A stretch of 64,000 nt of DNA from Trichodelitschia bisporula. Taxonomy: Eukaryota; Ascomycota; Dothideomycetes; Phaeotrichales; Phaeotrichaceae. The notes beneath the pieces were generated by a model that saw only the letters and a program-made list of their open reading frames with translations, was not told the origin of the DNA and ran no database searches. The translations under genes and the position numbers were made by a program. Below, piece after piece: positions 1-11,213 of this stretch; the first letter of the stretch is position 1, and every line of letters starts with the position of its first letter. Location: positions 807,803 to 871,802 of the forward strand of contig ML996687.1 in NCBI GenBank assembly GCA_010356995.1. The letters run 5' to 3'.

Positions 1-95
1 CGGCCATGGAGCGTCCCAAGCCGACCAAGCGGCAGCCTGTCAAGCCAGATGCCTTCCAGGAGCGAATTCTGAAGGGTGACTTCTACATGGATTAA
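1..95 (+). CDS. C-terminal end of an unidentified protein (5' part outside window)
   Basis: An open frame enters from the left edge and ends at a TAA at 93-95. It gives about 30 residues, rich in Lys, Pro and Arg and ending ILKGDFYMD. No domain can be recognised in so short a tail, so no function is proposed. The frame has no stop back to the edge, and it is followed by typical non-coding sequence, which supports a genuine C-terminus rather than a chance ORF. Confidence 0.5.
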   Translation, partial: AMERPKPTKRQPVKPDAFQERILKGDFYMD

Positions 96-984
96 GGAGA
101 TGGGACTTTCTTCCTGGCACCTCGTCGCATGGGATTTGTACCTCGTCTAGGCCGTCCGACTTGTATCCTGCGTTTCAATTCCCTTCCCTTTCGTGTATTT
201 GACCTACAGCTTTGTCGCGGGGACGAGCCTTGCCAAAAGTCGCCGAAGAGCGACGTGCTTGTATCATATGCTTTGAAGCTTGAGGTAACGCTTCCTCTTT
301 GTACATGTCCCTCGTTACACTGCGGGCCGAGATGATTTTGTACCACACGGGGGACGTCCCGTCTCTTCATGCGGTGCAGATTATGACGACGCTGCCTCTA
401 CTTACGATAGGACGGCGATTTGAGGGAATGAAAACAACAGCGAATGGTTTATGTCCAATGTTGATGCCTTCCATGAAGTTGGGGTAGGCGCTCATGGACT
501 AATGCTGGAGTTGTGGTTGTCATTTTCAGACTGATCTGTATGCTCGAGCATGACGTCGGCATGGAGTGAAAGAAGTCTAGTCTACACCTGTGCGCCCTGG
601 GTCCGGGTTTCGCGGTTCGCTTTTCTCTTCTGTTGCTTTGTCTTATCTACATCACCTTTGCTTCACTTTGCTTCATATGAGTATATGTTATGATAGTCAC
701 GGGAACGGTCACATAGGGATGGTGCTTCAGCTTTTGCTGGATTTTGAGGGTCCCCTTGTTTGTCATGAAAGGCCACACTGGACACTATAACAGTTTTAAA
801 ACCCGTACGCCTGCAATTCATTCCATGTTCGCTACTTCTTCCACTTCATCTATGTTGCTGACTCTGCTCCGACCAAGCTGCTGAGGAAATGAACGGTGTC
901 AAAGAATCCCAACCACGCTTCTCGGCGTCCCATAGTATGGCCACTTTCGCCGACGACCCTCCTCTGCAGAACGGCCCAGACAGC
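96..984. other. intergenic, convergent 3' flanks
   Basis: This stretch lies between the 3' end of the edge gene and the 3' end of SEC17. Only short, poor-quality ORFs are present on either strand. Nothing else is seen in it. Confidence 0.6.
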
Positions 985-2120
985 TCAGCTAAAGTCCTCT
1001 GCCGATTCCCGGAGGGTGTCTTCTATTCTTCCAATCATTGTTTCCTGGTGAAGGATTAGTCATTGGGAGAGTAATATAATATTTTTAGACCTACCTTCCA
1101 GTAGTCTAAGGGGCTCAGATTGGCTGATGGTTGTTAGTAAATGCTGTAAGCGAAGAATAAGCTATACGCACCGAATGCGTTGACCTTCTGCTGGTACCTA
1201 GCGGGTGGTTAGCAAGGATGAACAAGATCGTCGTGCAAACACCTACATGTCAGGGTCACCCGCCTCGATCGCTTCCTTCAGTTCTTGGAGCAGTGCGTAC
1301 TCCCGTGTCGTGAGGAAGGTCTTATCGATCTCAGCGTACCGCTGGAATGCCTGGCCGGCGCCGATGATGTCGTTGGTGGCCAGGTGGCAGACTCTCTCAT
1401 CAGCATCGCATCCCGCACTCGAGACGAGGGCCTTACCACCAGCCTTGAATAAGTGATCCTTGACACTGAACCGTAGCAAGTTATTTGCAATATTTGACTT
1501 CGCCACGTCCTCAAACACTGCAATAGCATCGTAGTACTCCTTTGCGATAGCCGACAGCTCCGCATATTTGAGCAAGCTCTTGTTCGCCGTGGCCTCCTGG
1601 TTCTCATCACGGTAAAAAGTGCCTGCCTGCTGGTACGCTGTGCGCGCACGCTCTGTCTCCCCAAGTTCTTCGTACAGCTTCGCCAGCGTCTCAAACTGCG
1701 CCGCCGCCCGCCGCGCATTCTTCCCCTCGCGGAACGCCGCGACCGACGCCTCGAGCACACGCGCTGCCTCTACGGGTGCCGTCTGCCGGTAGCACTTGAA
1801 GGCCTCGTTGAGCGCATTCGCCGCGTCGATGTGCTGCTTGATCTCGGTGCGCACGGCTGCCTCTCGCTCGTACGTCTGCCCCGCTTTCGCGAGGTCTCGG
1901 TCCATCTTGAAGGCATTGGCTGTGTGAGATGGCTCGCGTTAGCATTCAGTCGAGGTTACTCGTAGGTTTCACCGTTGCGGGATCTAGCTGCTTACTCACC
2001 TGCGTCGTTGAAGGCTTCGGCGGCGTTCTCCAGGCGCTGCTCTTTAGGCGTGAAGTTGAAGAGCCCGCCAGATTGCAGGGCCTTTTCGGCCTTACGCAGG
2101 AGAGTCTCGCCGTTAGACAT
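985..2120 (-). CDS. sec17: alpha-SNAP, vesicular-fusion protein Sec17
   Basis: This is the NSF (Sec18) adaptor that binds SNARE complexes and drives their disassembly on secretory membranes. Five exons read in phase: 2120-2000, 1919-1247, 1197-1172, 1123-1095 and 1044-985, giving 302 residues, normal for the family (about 290-300). The N-terminus MSNGETLLRKAEKAL is followed by the TPR-like helical repeats characteristic of SNAPs (AAQFETLAKLYEELGE, NDIIGAGQAFQRYAE). The C-terminus ends in EDFS, the usual acidic Sec17 tail needed for NSF stimulation. All introns have GT-AG ends. Exons 3 and 4 are only 26 and 29 nt long and complete the C-terminal helices; without them the frame stops early at GDPDM. 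Identification is firm; the microexon model is inferred from frame continuity and the EDFS end. Confidence 0.93.
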
Positions 2121-2578
2121 AGTGGACGTTGGCGTTTGAGGTTGTTATTTGTGAGTTGGTGTTGCTGAGCTGTCCGTATGGGACGGTGTGTGCTTCCAGT
2201 TTCGGGGGCCTGTGTCTGAGGCGCAGGCAGTTCAATGACGTTCCCGTAGTTGGTGGGGGTATGACAGGGTATGGCAGGGGTACGGATGGTGGGGAGACCA
2301 CAAGAGAGACGCTTGATCGACTTCTTAAAACGACCTCTTCCCGCCAGTTCTTCAGTATTAACCATCTGTGCTGAATAACCACTTCATAAGTGGAGTGTAT
2401 CAGTTTGTTTAACTCTCCATATCTTGCGCTCCTAAGTATCTTGGGCAGTTCACTTCATCAAGCGTGGGATGTCAGTGTCAACCAAACCATATGCCATCTA
2501 CGACTGCTCATAGTGATACAGTACAAAGACACTACACAACGCTAGCTAAGGCACATGCAAGCTCTCACATTCCTTCCC
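2121..2578. promoter_or_regulatory. SEC17 upstream region / PRE3 3' flank
   Basis: This 458-bp spacer lies between two minus-strand genes. It should hold the SEC17 promoter and the PRE3 3' UTR. No clear TATA box or other specific site could be picked out. Confidence 0.4.
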
Positions 2579-3478
2579 TCATGAGATTGGTTTCGAGCCA
2601 GGCCCGGTATAGCCGTTGTCCGGCAAGTACAGGTGCCGAACCGCACCCTTGGCAGTCAGGACGACCATCCGGATGACACCACCTGAGCTGCCATCCCATT
2701 TGATCGCCTCGCCCAGTGCACCTTTCACAAAGTTTATCCCCTCTTCTTCTGTCATGCCCTCCTTCCAGTTTGCGTCACAATAGCCGTAGATGTACGTAGA
2801 GCCCGACCCGGCAATCGCGTACGATTGTTTGTGCAGAGACCCGCCGAGAGGGATTGAGTACACCTGGCCTCCGTGCCGGTGGTCGAATCCGGCGATGATG
2901 ATACCGGCGCTGTGAAGATTTAGCTTAGAACGAAAGCAGTCAAGTCTAGCGGTACCTAAGTGCGTCCTTGTTGTCGTAGCACAGCTCCTGGAAGATGGCA
3001 GCCGCCGTCTGCGTATTGGGGGGCGCATTGTTTGTGATAGCGTACATGTTCAAGTGATACTGCACGATGTCGGCCACGGCCTGGGTATCCGCAGCAGAAC
3101 CGGACCGACAGCACCAGATCGTGTCCGCCACCTGCGTAAGCTTGTCCGTGACGCGATTCGCGATGTAGGCTCCAGTTGTCGTCCGACTGTCGGCACCAAG
3201 GATGACACCATCGCGGAAATTGATGGCCATGCTGGCAGCTTGTCAGTAATGCGGAGAAGGATAACGAGCGTCGAAGACAAACATGGAGGTTCCCAGGCTG
3301 AACATCATTAGCTATGCTGACCCCGGCTTGCAGATCAGGTTCATCTCACTTGACTTCGCCTTTCTTCAGGTGGTTCATATCCACGTGAATGCCATCTGTT
3401 CCCCCACTGTGCTTAGCAAACGCCAACGCCGATAAACGGGACGAAGGTACCTTCTCCGAGCGCACCGGTAGGCTGCAT
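2579..3478 (-). CDS. pre3: 20S proteasome subunit beta1 (caspase-like), Pre3
   Basis: This is a catalytic beta-ring subunit of the 20S core particle that cleaves after acidic residues. The spliced product is 231 residues from exons 3478-3451, 3395-3350, 3297-3283, 3231-2956 and 2909-2579. The sequence tracks yeast Pre3 closely: propeptide [17 protein letters not shown], then the mature N-terminus [11 protein letters not shown], then [37 protein letters not shown] and [17 protein letters not shown]. Autocleavage falls at Gly-Thr, and the catalytic Thr1 lies in an exon of only 15 nt. The start at 3478 (MQPTGALGE) is chosen because it joins in phase through a 55-nt intron to GIHVDMN; a start at 3368 (MNHLKKG) is a shorter alternative. 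Yeast Pre3 has a comparable length and propeptide. Confidence 0.94.
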
Positions 3479-4303
3479 TTTGTGAAGAACGGGAAAAACG
3501 ATCTACAATCAACTTTAAAAAGAAGAAGGAAGCGGGAGAGTGTGTATGTATGGCTGGGCGGTGATGGAGCTTGCTGGTTCGGAGGCGCGAGACGGTTAGG
3601 CAGATGGAGTGCTGGCGACGACGCGGCGGGAGGTGAGAGCTCAAGAGCTTGGACCATGTTCTTGGCATCTCCCTCAGCCCTACGTACTGTACGGTACTGT
3701 GGTACTCCGCCGGCAATGGAAGGTCGCGACGGCCATCCTCAGATCCATTCACTTGACCTCTCTTCGGGCACGCTCCGATCAATCAGCCTCCATGCTGCTT
3801 TGGGCACTGAAAATTGAGCAATGGTCGTCATCCGATTACAGCAAGTCTTTTCTCAATGACACGATTTCTCGATCTACGGATGTACCTTTCGCTCCATACG
3901 AGTACCTTTCGCTCATTTACAAATTGACGATGCCTAGCTGATGAATCTGAAAAGGAATTATAACCGTTTCTGCAGAACCTACACTCTAAGCACTAAGCAG
4001 AACAATTAGTTCTATTGATTGAGGTCAGTACAAAGCCCGCTGATGAGTCTCTCAGGCCGTCTCATCATGTGACTGATATTAATCGCCAAGCGATCTTTCA
4101 TCTTGGCATGATTCTGGCAAGAACCGTCAAAGGGGACCCCTGGCCTCAAACGGTATCATCCCATCCCCAAACTCCGCTCTCGTCCCCGTCAGGCCCTTAC
4201 GTTGGTACACTTCCTCCACGCACACCTCCTTCTATCCCTAGTCAATCAAACCCGCTATCTAGACCCTGTACCACCGCGTACCTCCCGGAATTCACCGCAG
4301 AAC
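3479..4303. promoter_or_regulatory. divergent promoter region of PRE3 and the Bem46-like gene
   Basis: The two genes are transcribed away from each other across 825 bp. The region contains a GTAC-rich palindromic patch (about 3681-3705) and one copy of the TACGGATGTA motif at 3875. I looked for the proteasome-associated control element of yeast (GGTGGCAAA) and did not see it. Confidence 0.45.
3875..3884 (+). repeat. TACGGATGTA motif, copy 1
   Basis: The context is CTACGGATGTAC. It lies 420 bp upstream of the Bem46-like start codon, inside the divergent promoter. Confidence 0.6.
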
Positions 4304-5371
4304 ATGAGCAACTACATTGATAGTGTTATTACCTACCTCCGCATTCCCGTCATCGCCTCCTCTGGCCTTGCAGCCTTGGTGAGCGGATTGTTGTATTTCA
4401 AGCAAAAGTAGGCACATGCTTGCTCATTTCCCCTTATGCTATACCATAGGCTCATTTCCTATCACAGTGAAATCATCTACCCGCGTAACGTCCCCCCTGG
4501 GGCGCGCACAGATGTGCCTCGACCCCCGCAATTCGGCATAACCGACTTCACGGAACTGATGCTGCCGACACCTGATGGTGAATCTCTGAGCGCTTTCCTG
4601 ATCCGCCCTGCCAACAGGCAGTATGCTCGCAATATCACTATTCTCATGTTCCACGGAAATGCGGGTAACATCGGCCACCGCCTTCCCATAGCTAAGCTGC
4701 TTAGCGACGATATCGGCTGCAACGTACTGATGCTGCAGTATCGCGGCTATGGCCTATCCACGGGTACCCCCAATGAAAAGGGTCTGAATGTTGACGCTCA
4801 AACCGGCTTCGACTACATTCGCCAGAGCGCAGAGCTGAGAGACACGAAGGTGGTGGTATACGGTCAGAGCTTGGGCGGAGCTGTAGGCATCAGCATCGTG
4901 TCGCGGAACCAAAAGGAGGGAGCGATTGGAGGAATTGTCTTGGAGAATACCTTCACGAGCATCCGAAAAATGATCCCAAGGTACTCAATGCTGTTATCGG
5001 GGGTGTCAGTCGCCGCTCGCATGTTGACTGATAATCAGTGCATTCCCACCTGCGAGATACTTGGCACCCCTTTGCCATCAGGTTTGGCCGAGTGATGAGC
5101 TCCTCCCCACCATCGAAAACATCCCGATCCTCTTTTTAAGTGGCCTGAGGGATGAGATTGTGCCGTACGTTCTCCCTAATAGCATATTTGACGCGCGTTG
5201 ACCGTAATACTTAGGCCGAGTCACATGAAAACCTTGTACGATGTCTGCCGTAGCCAGCCCAAGGTTTGGCGGGAGTTCCCTCAAGGCTCGCACAACGACA
5301 CGGTCGCGGAGCCAGGCTACTTCAACTATATCGATGAATTCCTAGACGAGCATGTTTGCTCCAAGAAATGA
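4304..5371 (+). CDS. bem46: Bem46 family alpha/beta hydrolase (ABHD13-like)
   Basis: This is a membrane-associated serine hydrolase of the Bem46/ABHD13 group. In Neurospora BEM46 lies at the ER/plasma membrane and affects polarised growth of ascospore germ tubes; that role is family knowledge only. Four exons (4304-4407, 4468-4980, 5039-5164, 5215-5371) give 299 residues. An N-terminal membrane segment (VIASSGLAALVSGLLYF) precedes NEIIYPRN. Then come the oxyanion/HG motif MFHGNAGNIGHR, the YRGYGLSTGTP strand, the nucleophile elbow GQSLGGA (Ser), the acid in LSGLRDEIVPPSHM (Asp) and the catalytic His in QGSHNDT. The ATG at 4304 gives MSNYIDSVITYLRIP, which resembles orthologous N-termini; an in-frame ATG at 4202 would add 34 uncharacteristic residues. 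The natural substrate is unknown. Confidence 0.9.
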
Positions 5372-7390
5372 AATGGACATTGCAAGATACCCATGATTGC
5401 GTTGACGACTCTGTGGATGGTATGTACGAACCCGTTTCTTTTGGCAGAGTTCGTCAAGCCCTGAGTGCCGTTGAGGCTGAAGGCTGATAGCATTAGATTT
5501 GGGCATGGTGTCGATGATTTGCTGAGTTGTCAGGATTATATTTATCGCAAGTGTACCACGGTACCTCCTTGCTCGCTTGTCCCTGCAGAGCGGTTTCCAG
5601 TGCAAAGGCGCCTCATCCATGTACCTCTTGAATGATAGGTTGGAACCAGCCTTCGAGTATTGACTGGCACAAAACTAATGGCACAAATGGCAGTGAGAAT
5701 TCGCGAACGGAGATCTGGACATATCATTTCCTCCGGAGGATGATGCGCGGACATCGCCGGGGAACTGCCTAGTCCCAGGGCTGCCCTATGTTTATCGCAC
5801 ACATTGACCTCCTGCGCGATAAACGCCCGTACTGTACGCCACAGATGGCACCACGTACTGCGAACTCGACAACGACCAAACCGTTACTGGGGTGCTTACC
5901 CCCTTTTCGGAGCATTCCGTTTCCTCGTGCTCTACGCAGTTGCGTCAACTCATTTAGGTGCAGGTAGAGTCAACGAATGGGGCAATAGACCGAGACTTTT
6001 CTCCCTTTTGTCCACTACACTATGATGACTAGTCCCTAGCGTAATGCGTACCGCAGTACTGACTTTTGCTAATAGACAAATGATCATCTCGCCAGGCCAG
6101 AAAGGTCACGACATACTTTCGGCAACTCTGCTCTGCATAACGGCCTAGACCAATCAAACAAGACATCAACGACGAATAAATCTACCAATACATATTCTGT
6201 TTCAAGAAATCCTCGACGTCCACAGGGTCCAATCGCGGGCCCCAGACCCTGGCTTGATGATCCCGCTACTCGGCCCCGCACAACAACTGATCGCATGCAC
6301 CAAACCTGTAATTTAAGGGTTCAAGAGAGCTCCCCTCAGCCACGCCTTATCCAGCCGCCAATGGATTATCGCATGCTGAAACTTCTCGTGCGCAGTCTTG
6401 CCACATGCTCCCGTGGAGCCAGGAGCTTGAACACGCTGTGGTACGACGCGCCCGCGACTGAGGAGTCTCTAGCGAGTCTCCCATGGGCACAATTCTCCAA
6501 TAGAACACTAGATCAGGCACCAGAGGAACCTGACTAACAACGGCTCCTCCACCCGAGATCCAACTTCTCGGGGCACCGGGGGGCGGATGTGTCGCTGGCC
6601 CGCCCCCATTCCCTCGCGGCTATGCATTGCCTTTGCGCTCATGTCAGTGGCAAGCATGAATTGCACCAACCCGTGGCGCAAACGAGGAGCTTATCACCGG
6701 TGTTGATTCGTACTGGTCGCGCGGCCTGCAGTATACGCGGTAGAGCAGTCAATCATTGCCTGTCATCCGCATGTGCTAGTATGGAGAGAGTAACTGATCA
6801 AGGTGGGGATCGTCACTTCTTAGGCCCAATGTTGAAGATGAGCATCATTGTCGTATCATTTGGCTGTCGGCGTGGCCGAGTCACAAAACAACTTTCGTCG
6901 CAAGGGCAATGCAGGAGGTACAGAAAACAGACGTCGCAGTTGACTCGGAGGACAAAGTGATGCCGTCATACCTGCTCGGTTGTGGCAAAAGCTCGCAGCG
7001 TCGCCACTCGCCCCGCCACAGCGGGGACTAGGCCTGGGCCTATCCACGTGGGCTCTGAGGCTGTGCAGGGTCCAAAGAGCCAGTCGCACCCGCTCCTTTC
7101 GAGTCTTGGCCGATCAAGCTTGTTAACGCCTTCCACGGGTTCCAACCTAAGCCGCGATAATCAAATTGCGACGCAAATTCGTACATGCAGCATCGACTCC
7201 ACTCCCAACCACCACCCATCTGTCAACCTGCAGATCTCCCCTACATACCTCTAGTCTTGCAGGGTTCTGTCCCCTACCGTAGTAATTCCCCTCACCCTAG
7301 CTCATACCCACTTTGCAAGATCAAAGCGAACTGGCCCGAATTCGCTTCATCTAAATATCCATCTACTGCTGGCACCAGGCTTTGTAGCAC

Positions 7391-7400
7391 TACGGATGTA
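7391..7400 (+). repeat. TACGGATGTA motif, copy 2
   Basis: The context is CTACGGATGTAC, in the middle of the gene-poor region. Confidence 0.6.
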
Positions 7401-8145
7401 CACTGTGGCTAGAGAACCTCAATGTGGCGCAGAGGTTCCCTGCTAGACGTTGTAGCTTCAGGGATACGCGATCCACGATCTCCGCACCGCAATAGCAGGT
7501 ATGTACAGTGAATAAATTTGGTAGTCAGAAAGTCCTCTGATGGACATCAACAACCAGTTCCTGGCGGCAAAGAACCGAGAACCTGCCGAGGCCAAGCCTT
7601 GAGCCCTCTCCGGTCCTACAGCAGTGAGCTAGCAGCTAGCGGGCTCCGTAGGTACAGTATTTCTGTGTGTACTACGTACTCAATATTGGGCATCATGGGT
7701 TTGCCACATTTGCCTTTCCTTTCGGATAGCTCCAGGCTCCGGTAAGCGAAACGTCGGCCTCACCGCGATGGACAGGAGATGTCCAGAGAATTTACCCTTT
7801 TGGGACCATATGGAAGTTTGGGATTATGTCCAAGCGGCGCCTAAGTTAGCTGTTGTTCTCATCCCGGTGGCCTGTTGGGTGTTGCCGACGCAGATGCAAT
7901 CACCCCGCATAGCCAACTTCGTACAATCAGATCCACAGCCTCTTCCTGTGTCGCGTCATGCTCTGCTTTGCACGCTCTGCCGTTAACTTCCCAGCCATGA
8001 ACAGATGGGGACCGGTTCTTCGTGTTCGAAATATCCCAACCCTTTTTCATCGCATGGCAACGGGCATCAACGCAGTTGATACTGTGGTATAGAGTTTCGA
8101 GGGGACGGCCCGGAAAAGTAAAAAAGCAAAAGGGTCAGAAAGAAT

Positions 8146-8219
8146 TGGCCAATTGGCTTTGGTCATGAAGGGCGAGACGTTGCGATCTGTGGCGCGCCGA
8201 GCTGTCGAAGGTTCGACCC
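8146..8219 (+). other. degenerate tRNA-like / Pol III box A-box B element
   Basis: TGGCCAATTGG at 8146-8156 resembles an A box and can form a four-pair D stem with GGTC at 8161-8164. GGTTCGACCCC at 8209-8219 matches a B box and T loop, with one mismatch in the T stem. A T-run follows near 8255. No acceptor stem pairs and no good anticodon arm is found, so this is not a functional tRNA as it stands. It may be a decayed tRNA or a tRNA-derived short element, or chance. Confidence 0.25.
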
Positions 8220-8656
8220 CATCTCCGCCTTTGCACACCCGCAGCAGGGAGAGCTTTTTTCCCTTGCGCATTGCGTACTTTAGGTTCCCTGCTGACCCAG
8301 CTTTTTTTTGAGCCGACATACCGTAAGCCACGAAGAGCACCAACACGGGGAATGACGAAGGATGTGGATGGGCTGAGCATGTGCATGACGCGGAAGTTGG
8401 GCACGAGGGTTAGCTAGGCTACTACGCATGTACGTAGCCTTGGAAATCAACCCTGGCGGGTTCGAGCTGGCTGGTGTCAAAAGTTGGTGCATGAAAAAAT
8501 GGGGGGTGGAAGGGATTGCTAGTATGTAGATGACGGGTGTGACGTGATGCTGGGAAACGGGAAGAGTCCCTGTCAGAGTATTCGGCCGGCCTGCGTCTAA
8601 GACGTCTACGGTACTCTACGGTAGTGTAAGGGACGGCGGGGGGTGGGTACGTAGTA

Positions 8657-8669
8657 GGGGGGGGGGGGG
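8657..8669 (+). repeat. poly-G run (13 G)
   Basis: A run of 13 G within a G-rich patch. Its length may be unreliable in the assembly. Confidence 0.8.
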
Positions 8670-8707
8670 TAGGGTAGGAAGTTGTTGAAGGGAAAGAGTA
8701 TGCGATT

Positions 8708-8717
8708 TACGGATGTA
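8708..8717 (+). repeat. TACGGATGTA motif, copy 3
   Basis: The context is TTACGGATGTAG, 39 bp after the poly-G run. Confidence 0.6.
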
Positions 8718-9038
8718 GCGGTGCGAGATAGGTATCGTCTTTTCAAAATAGCCTTATCCGCATCGGCAAATTATTTGCCCATCCATCTGGGCTTTTTTTA
8801 TGCCTGCGCATACCGCGATTCCACCCATGTCATTCTTGGCATCGTCCAGACCCAGCTGTCCATCCCCCAGTTGTTCCCAAGATCCATCCAGGCCCTTTCA
8901 CGCCTTCTCTCCACTCCCCATCCCCCATCCCCCTCCAACTCCACCCCTCCACCCCTCCCCGCCAGCCTTGGGGACGGTTGGACCCGCCCAGGCGTTGCAG
9001 ACACATTAGGCCCTTGAACAGCGGCCCATCAATCCCCT

Positions 9039-9048
9039 TACGGATGTA
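9039..9048 (+). repeat. TACGGATGTA motif, copy 4
   Basis: The context is TTACGGATGTAT. It lies 331 bp after copy 3, in the same orientation. Confidence 0.6.
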
Positions 9049-9454
9049 TACGACATGCTAAACACTCGATGCCTTCTCTTCTCCCACGGTCAAGCTCGCC
9101 TTCATCGGCTTCTTCGGGCGTCAAAGGCTTTCTCCCCTCTACCGCTTCTCACCTCCCTTTGGAGGAGATAACTGTCCCATTACGTCCCAGGCCTTTGTCC
9201 TCGCCTCGGACCTTGAGATAGCCGCTCCTAAGCAAAGGCCAAGAGTAACGCCACACCCGACGAATATACTTAGGGAAAGCTGGGTCATGACCGCCCCGCT
9301 TCGCCTTCTTCACCTCCTTTCCTACTGAGGGTACGATGTGCGTACGGAGAGAGGGCATGCCGACCAGCCTCGCGCCAAAAAAGACCACAGGGTGAAAGCT
9401 ACATTGGCGGAAATCATAGCTGCTGCTCACAGTATGTGCGCAGCATACGTAGAG

Positions 9455-9464
9455 TACGGATGTA
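9455..9464 (+). repeat. TACGGATGTA motif, copy 5
   Basis: The context is GTACGGATGTAC, immediately followed by TACGTAC and then the N gap. Confidence 0.6.
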
Positions 9465-9476
9465 CTACGTACCCTT

Positions 9477-9516
9477 NNNNNNNNNNNNNNNNNNNNNNNN
9501 NNNNNNNNNNNNNNNN
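9477..9516. other. assembly gap (40 N)
   Basis: Forty undetermined bases sit between a GTAC-rich patch and a C/T-rich tract. The true gap length is unknown. Confidence 0.99.
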
Positions 9517-9943
9517 CTCTCCCCTCTCCCCCTTCCCCCCCCACCTCCCTCCAACCCACCCTTTTCGCGTTTCCAGCTCGCAGCTAGAATGCTCATCGAC
9601 AGGGACGAAGCGGAAAACGGCGGAGAGGAAATATGCAGGTCGGTAACCAAAGGTGTTTTTTTCCGCCTACAACTACAGTCAGGAACTAAGTCGCTACTAC
9701 CTTGAGCTCTCCCAAGCTCCCATGAGCTTCCATTTGTCCCCTTCACTATATTGGCATCGCCACCAGCCAAAAGCTGCATAATTACCTACCCACTTTGCCA
9801 CCGACAGCAAGGCGCACACCCCCTCTACCGTACCGTACTGTATCCTCTATCCCCCTCCCCTCCTCTAAACAGCATGACGGCCAATCGCACCTTGTTAGAG
9901 CCTCAGAGAGGAAGATGCTTGTCACTTCTTGCCAGTCGCAACT

Positions 9944-10020
9944 CTACCAACCTCTGCCACCACAGCCACCACTACCACAACTGCCACCACTCCCACTACT
10001 CCCACTACTCCCACTTACTC
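9944..10020 (+). repeat. imperfect CCA/CCACTA microsatellite
   Basis: CCA, CCACTA and CCACTC units are repeated imperfectly in the pyrimidine-rich leader region upstream of the YTH gene. Confidence 0.7.
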
Positions 10021-10345
10021 AACTCACGCCTGCTCTTTCCTTAGACTCTCTGGCTTGATCCTTTCCACCTTGGATATGCCATGCTGCAAATGCTGCAAGA
10101 GAATGGAAAGAACTATCCCAGTTTATGTTCATCATCTCCACTTTCCTCTCATCAATCCTTCCCTTTCATCAATACTACTACATACATATGTAGTCGTCAT
10201 CCATTCTCATTCTCATATTCCACTCAAATATCCCTCTCCATATCGTTGTATTCCCCACTTCCCTATCAAACTCCTTCACTTCATACTGTCCTCTTCTTAT
10301 TCTTCTCCACCTTCTCCACCACTACCCTCTTCCCTTTTCTTCCCT

Positions 10346-10395
10346 CCCCCCCCCCCCCCAGTTACCTACCTACCTACCTACCTAACCCCCCCCCC
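10346..10395 (+). repeat. poly-C / (TACC)5 / poly-C tract
   Basis: A run of 14 C is followed by about five TACC units and a second C run of about 10. It is likely to vary in length between strains. Confidence 0.8.
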
Positions 10396-11213
10396 TCTCC
10401 CTCCTCCCACCCCACACTCTTCATCTCAGCTCCCCTCCATTACCCTATTGCTCCCACACTAGCCACTAATCCCTCGCTAGCACTACTCTTCCATCAAAAT
10501 CCCACCATTTTTCTTTACCCTGTGTTATATTGCTCACCACCCCTCCCCCACACACTAGCTACCTTTTATCAACACCATCCCAATTCAAAAACCCTACTTG
10601 AACCCTTTCACTGCCACACTGCCACCCTCCGATCATTCCCCTTTCCTCGCCCCGCCACTAGCACCACGGGTTGATCGCTAACTTGCCTCCAAGCGTGCGT
10701 TTCTGGCCCAAAGTGGTTGATTGCTCGCGACCCAGCCTCTTAGCTCTCGAGACTCGGGTATCGACTCTACGAGCCCAGGCTTAGGGAACGACGTCTTCCC
10801 GTACACCCCAGATACCTTACCCGCTTCTCCTTCTTTTTTTAAATCCTCGCTTCGGAGTTGTGCCCATTCCGACGTCCTGATTGGAGTCGCCGCCTCTTCC
10901 CCGTGCAGCCTTGCCAGCCCTTCCCGCCCGTCAATTTCGAGCCTCTGGTCCTATCTGGCCTTCGCCACGTTGCTCGAGTCTCAGAGACGCAAAAGGGAAC
11001 GTAGTCTTTGTCTCTTTAAGCTTGTCATCTCGTTCTGAGCTTTCGAACTTCCGGTATGCGCATCTGAGCCCTCCCCCCCAATCACTTTTTCCAGCACCCT
11101 CGTTTTTAGTGCGTCGTGTCACTCGTTTGTCTGTTTCTTTGTAATAGTATGCTGACATGGCCTTTTGTTGGGTGCAGCAGTGGATAGCTCTGCCCATAAT
11201 TGTTGAGGAACGA

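Larger units (their letters stand above)
5372..11213. other. 5.8-kb gene-poor intergenic region
   Basis: No convincing gene was found here on either strand. ORFs are short, lack domains and do not splice into anything recognisable. The right half (about 8.8-11.1 kb) is strongly pyrimidine-rich on the plus strand and is probably the promoter and leader of the YTH gene. It holds four TACGGATGTA copies, homopolymer runs, microsatellites, an N gap and a tRNA-like element, listed separately. Base composition does not look AT-shifted, so there is no visible sign of RIP (repeat-induced point mutation). Confidence 0.6.

Noticed and set aside
8130-8230. A functional tRNA gene
   Set aside because: The A and B boxes look plausible, but the acceptor stem does not pair, the T stem has a mismatch and no anticodon arm folds.
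9929-10674. Two long overlapping plus-strand ORFs (177 and 197 codons)
   Set aside because: They run through C/T-rich microsatellite sequence, giving Pro/Ser/Leu/Thr-only protein with no domain. This is an effect of the composition.
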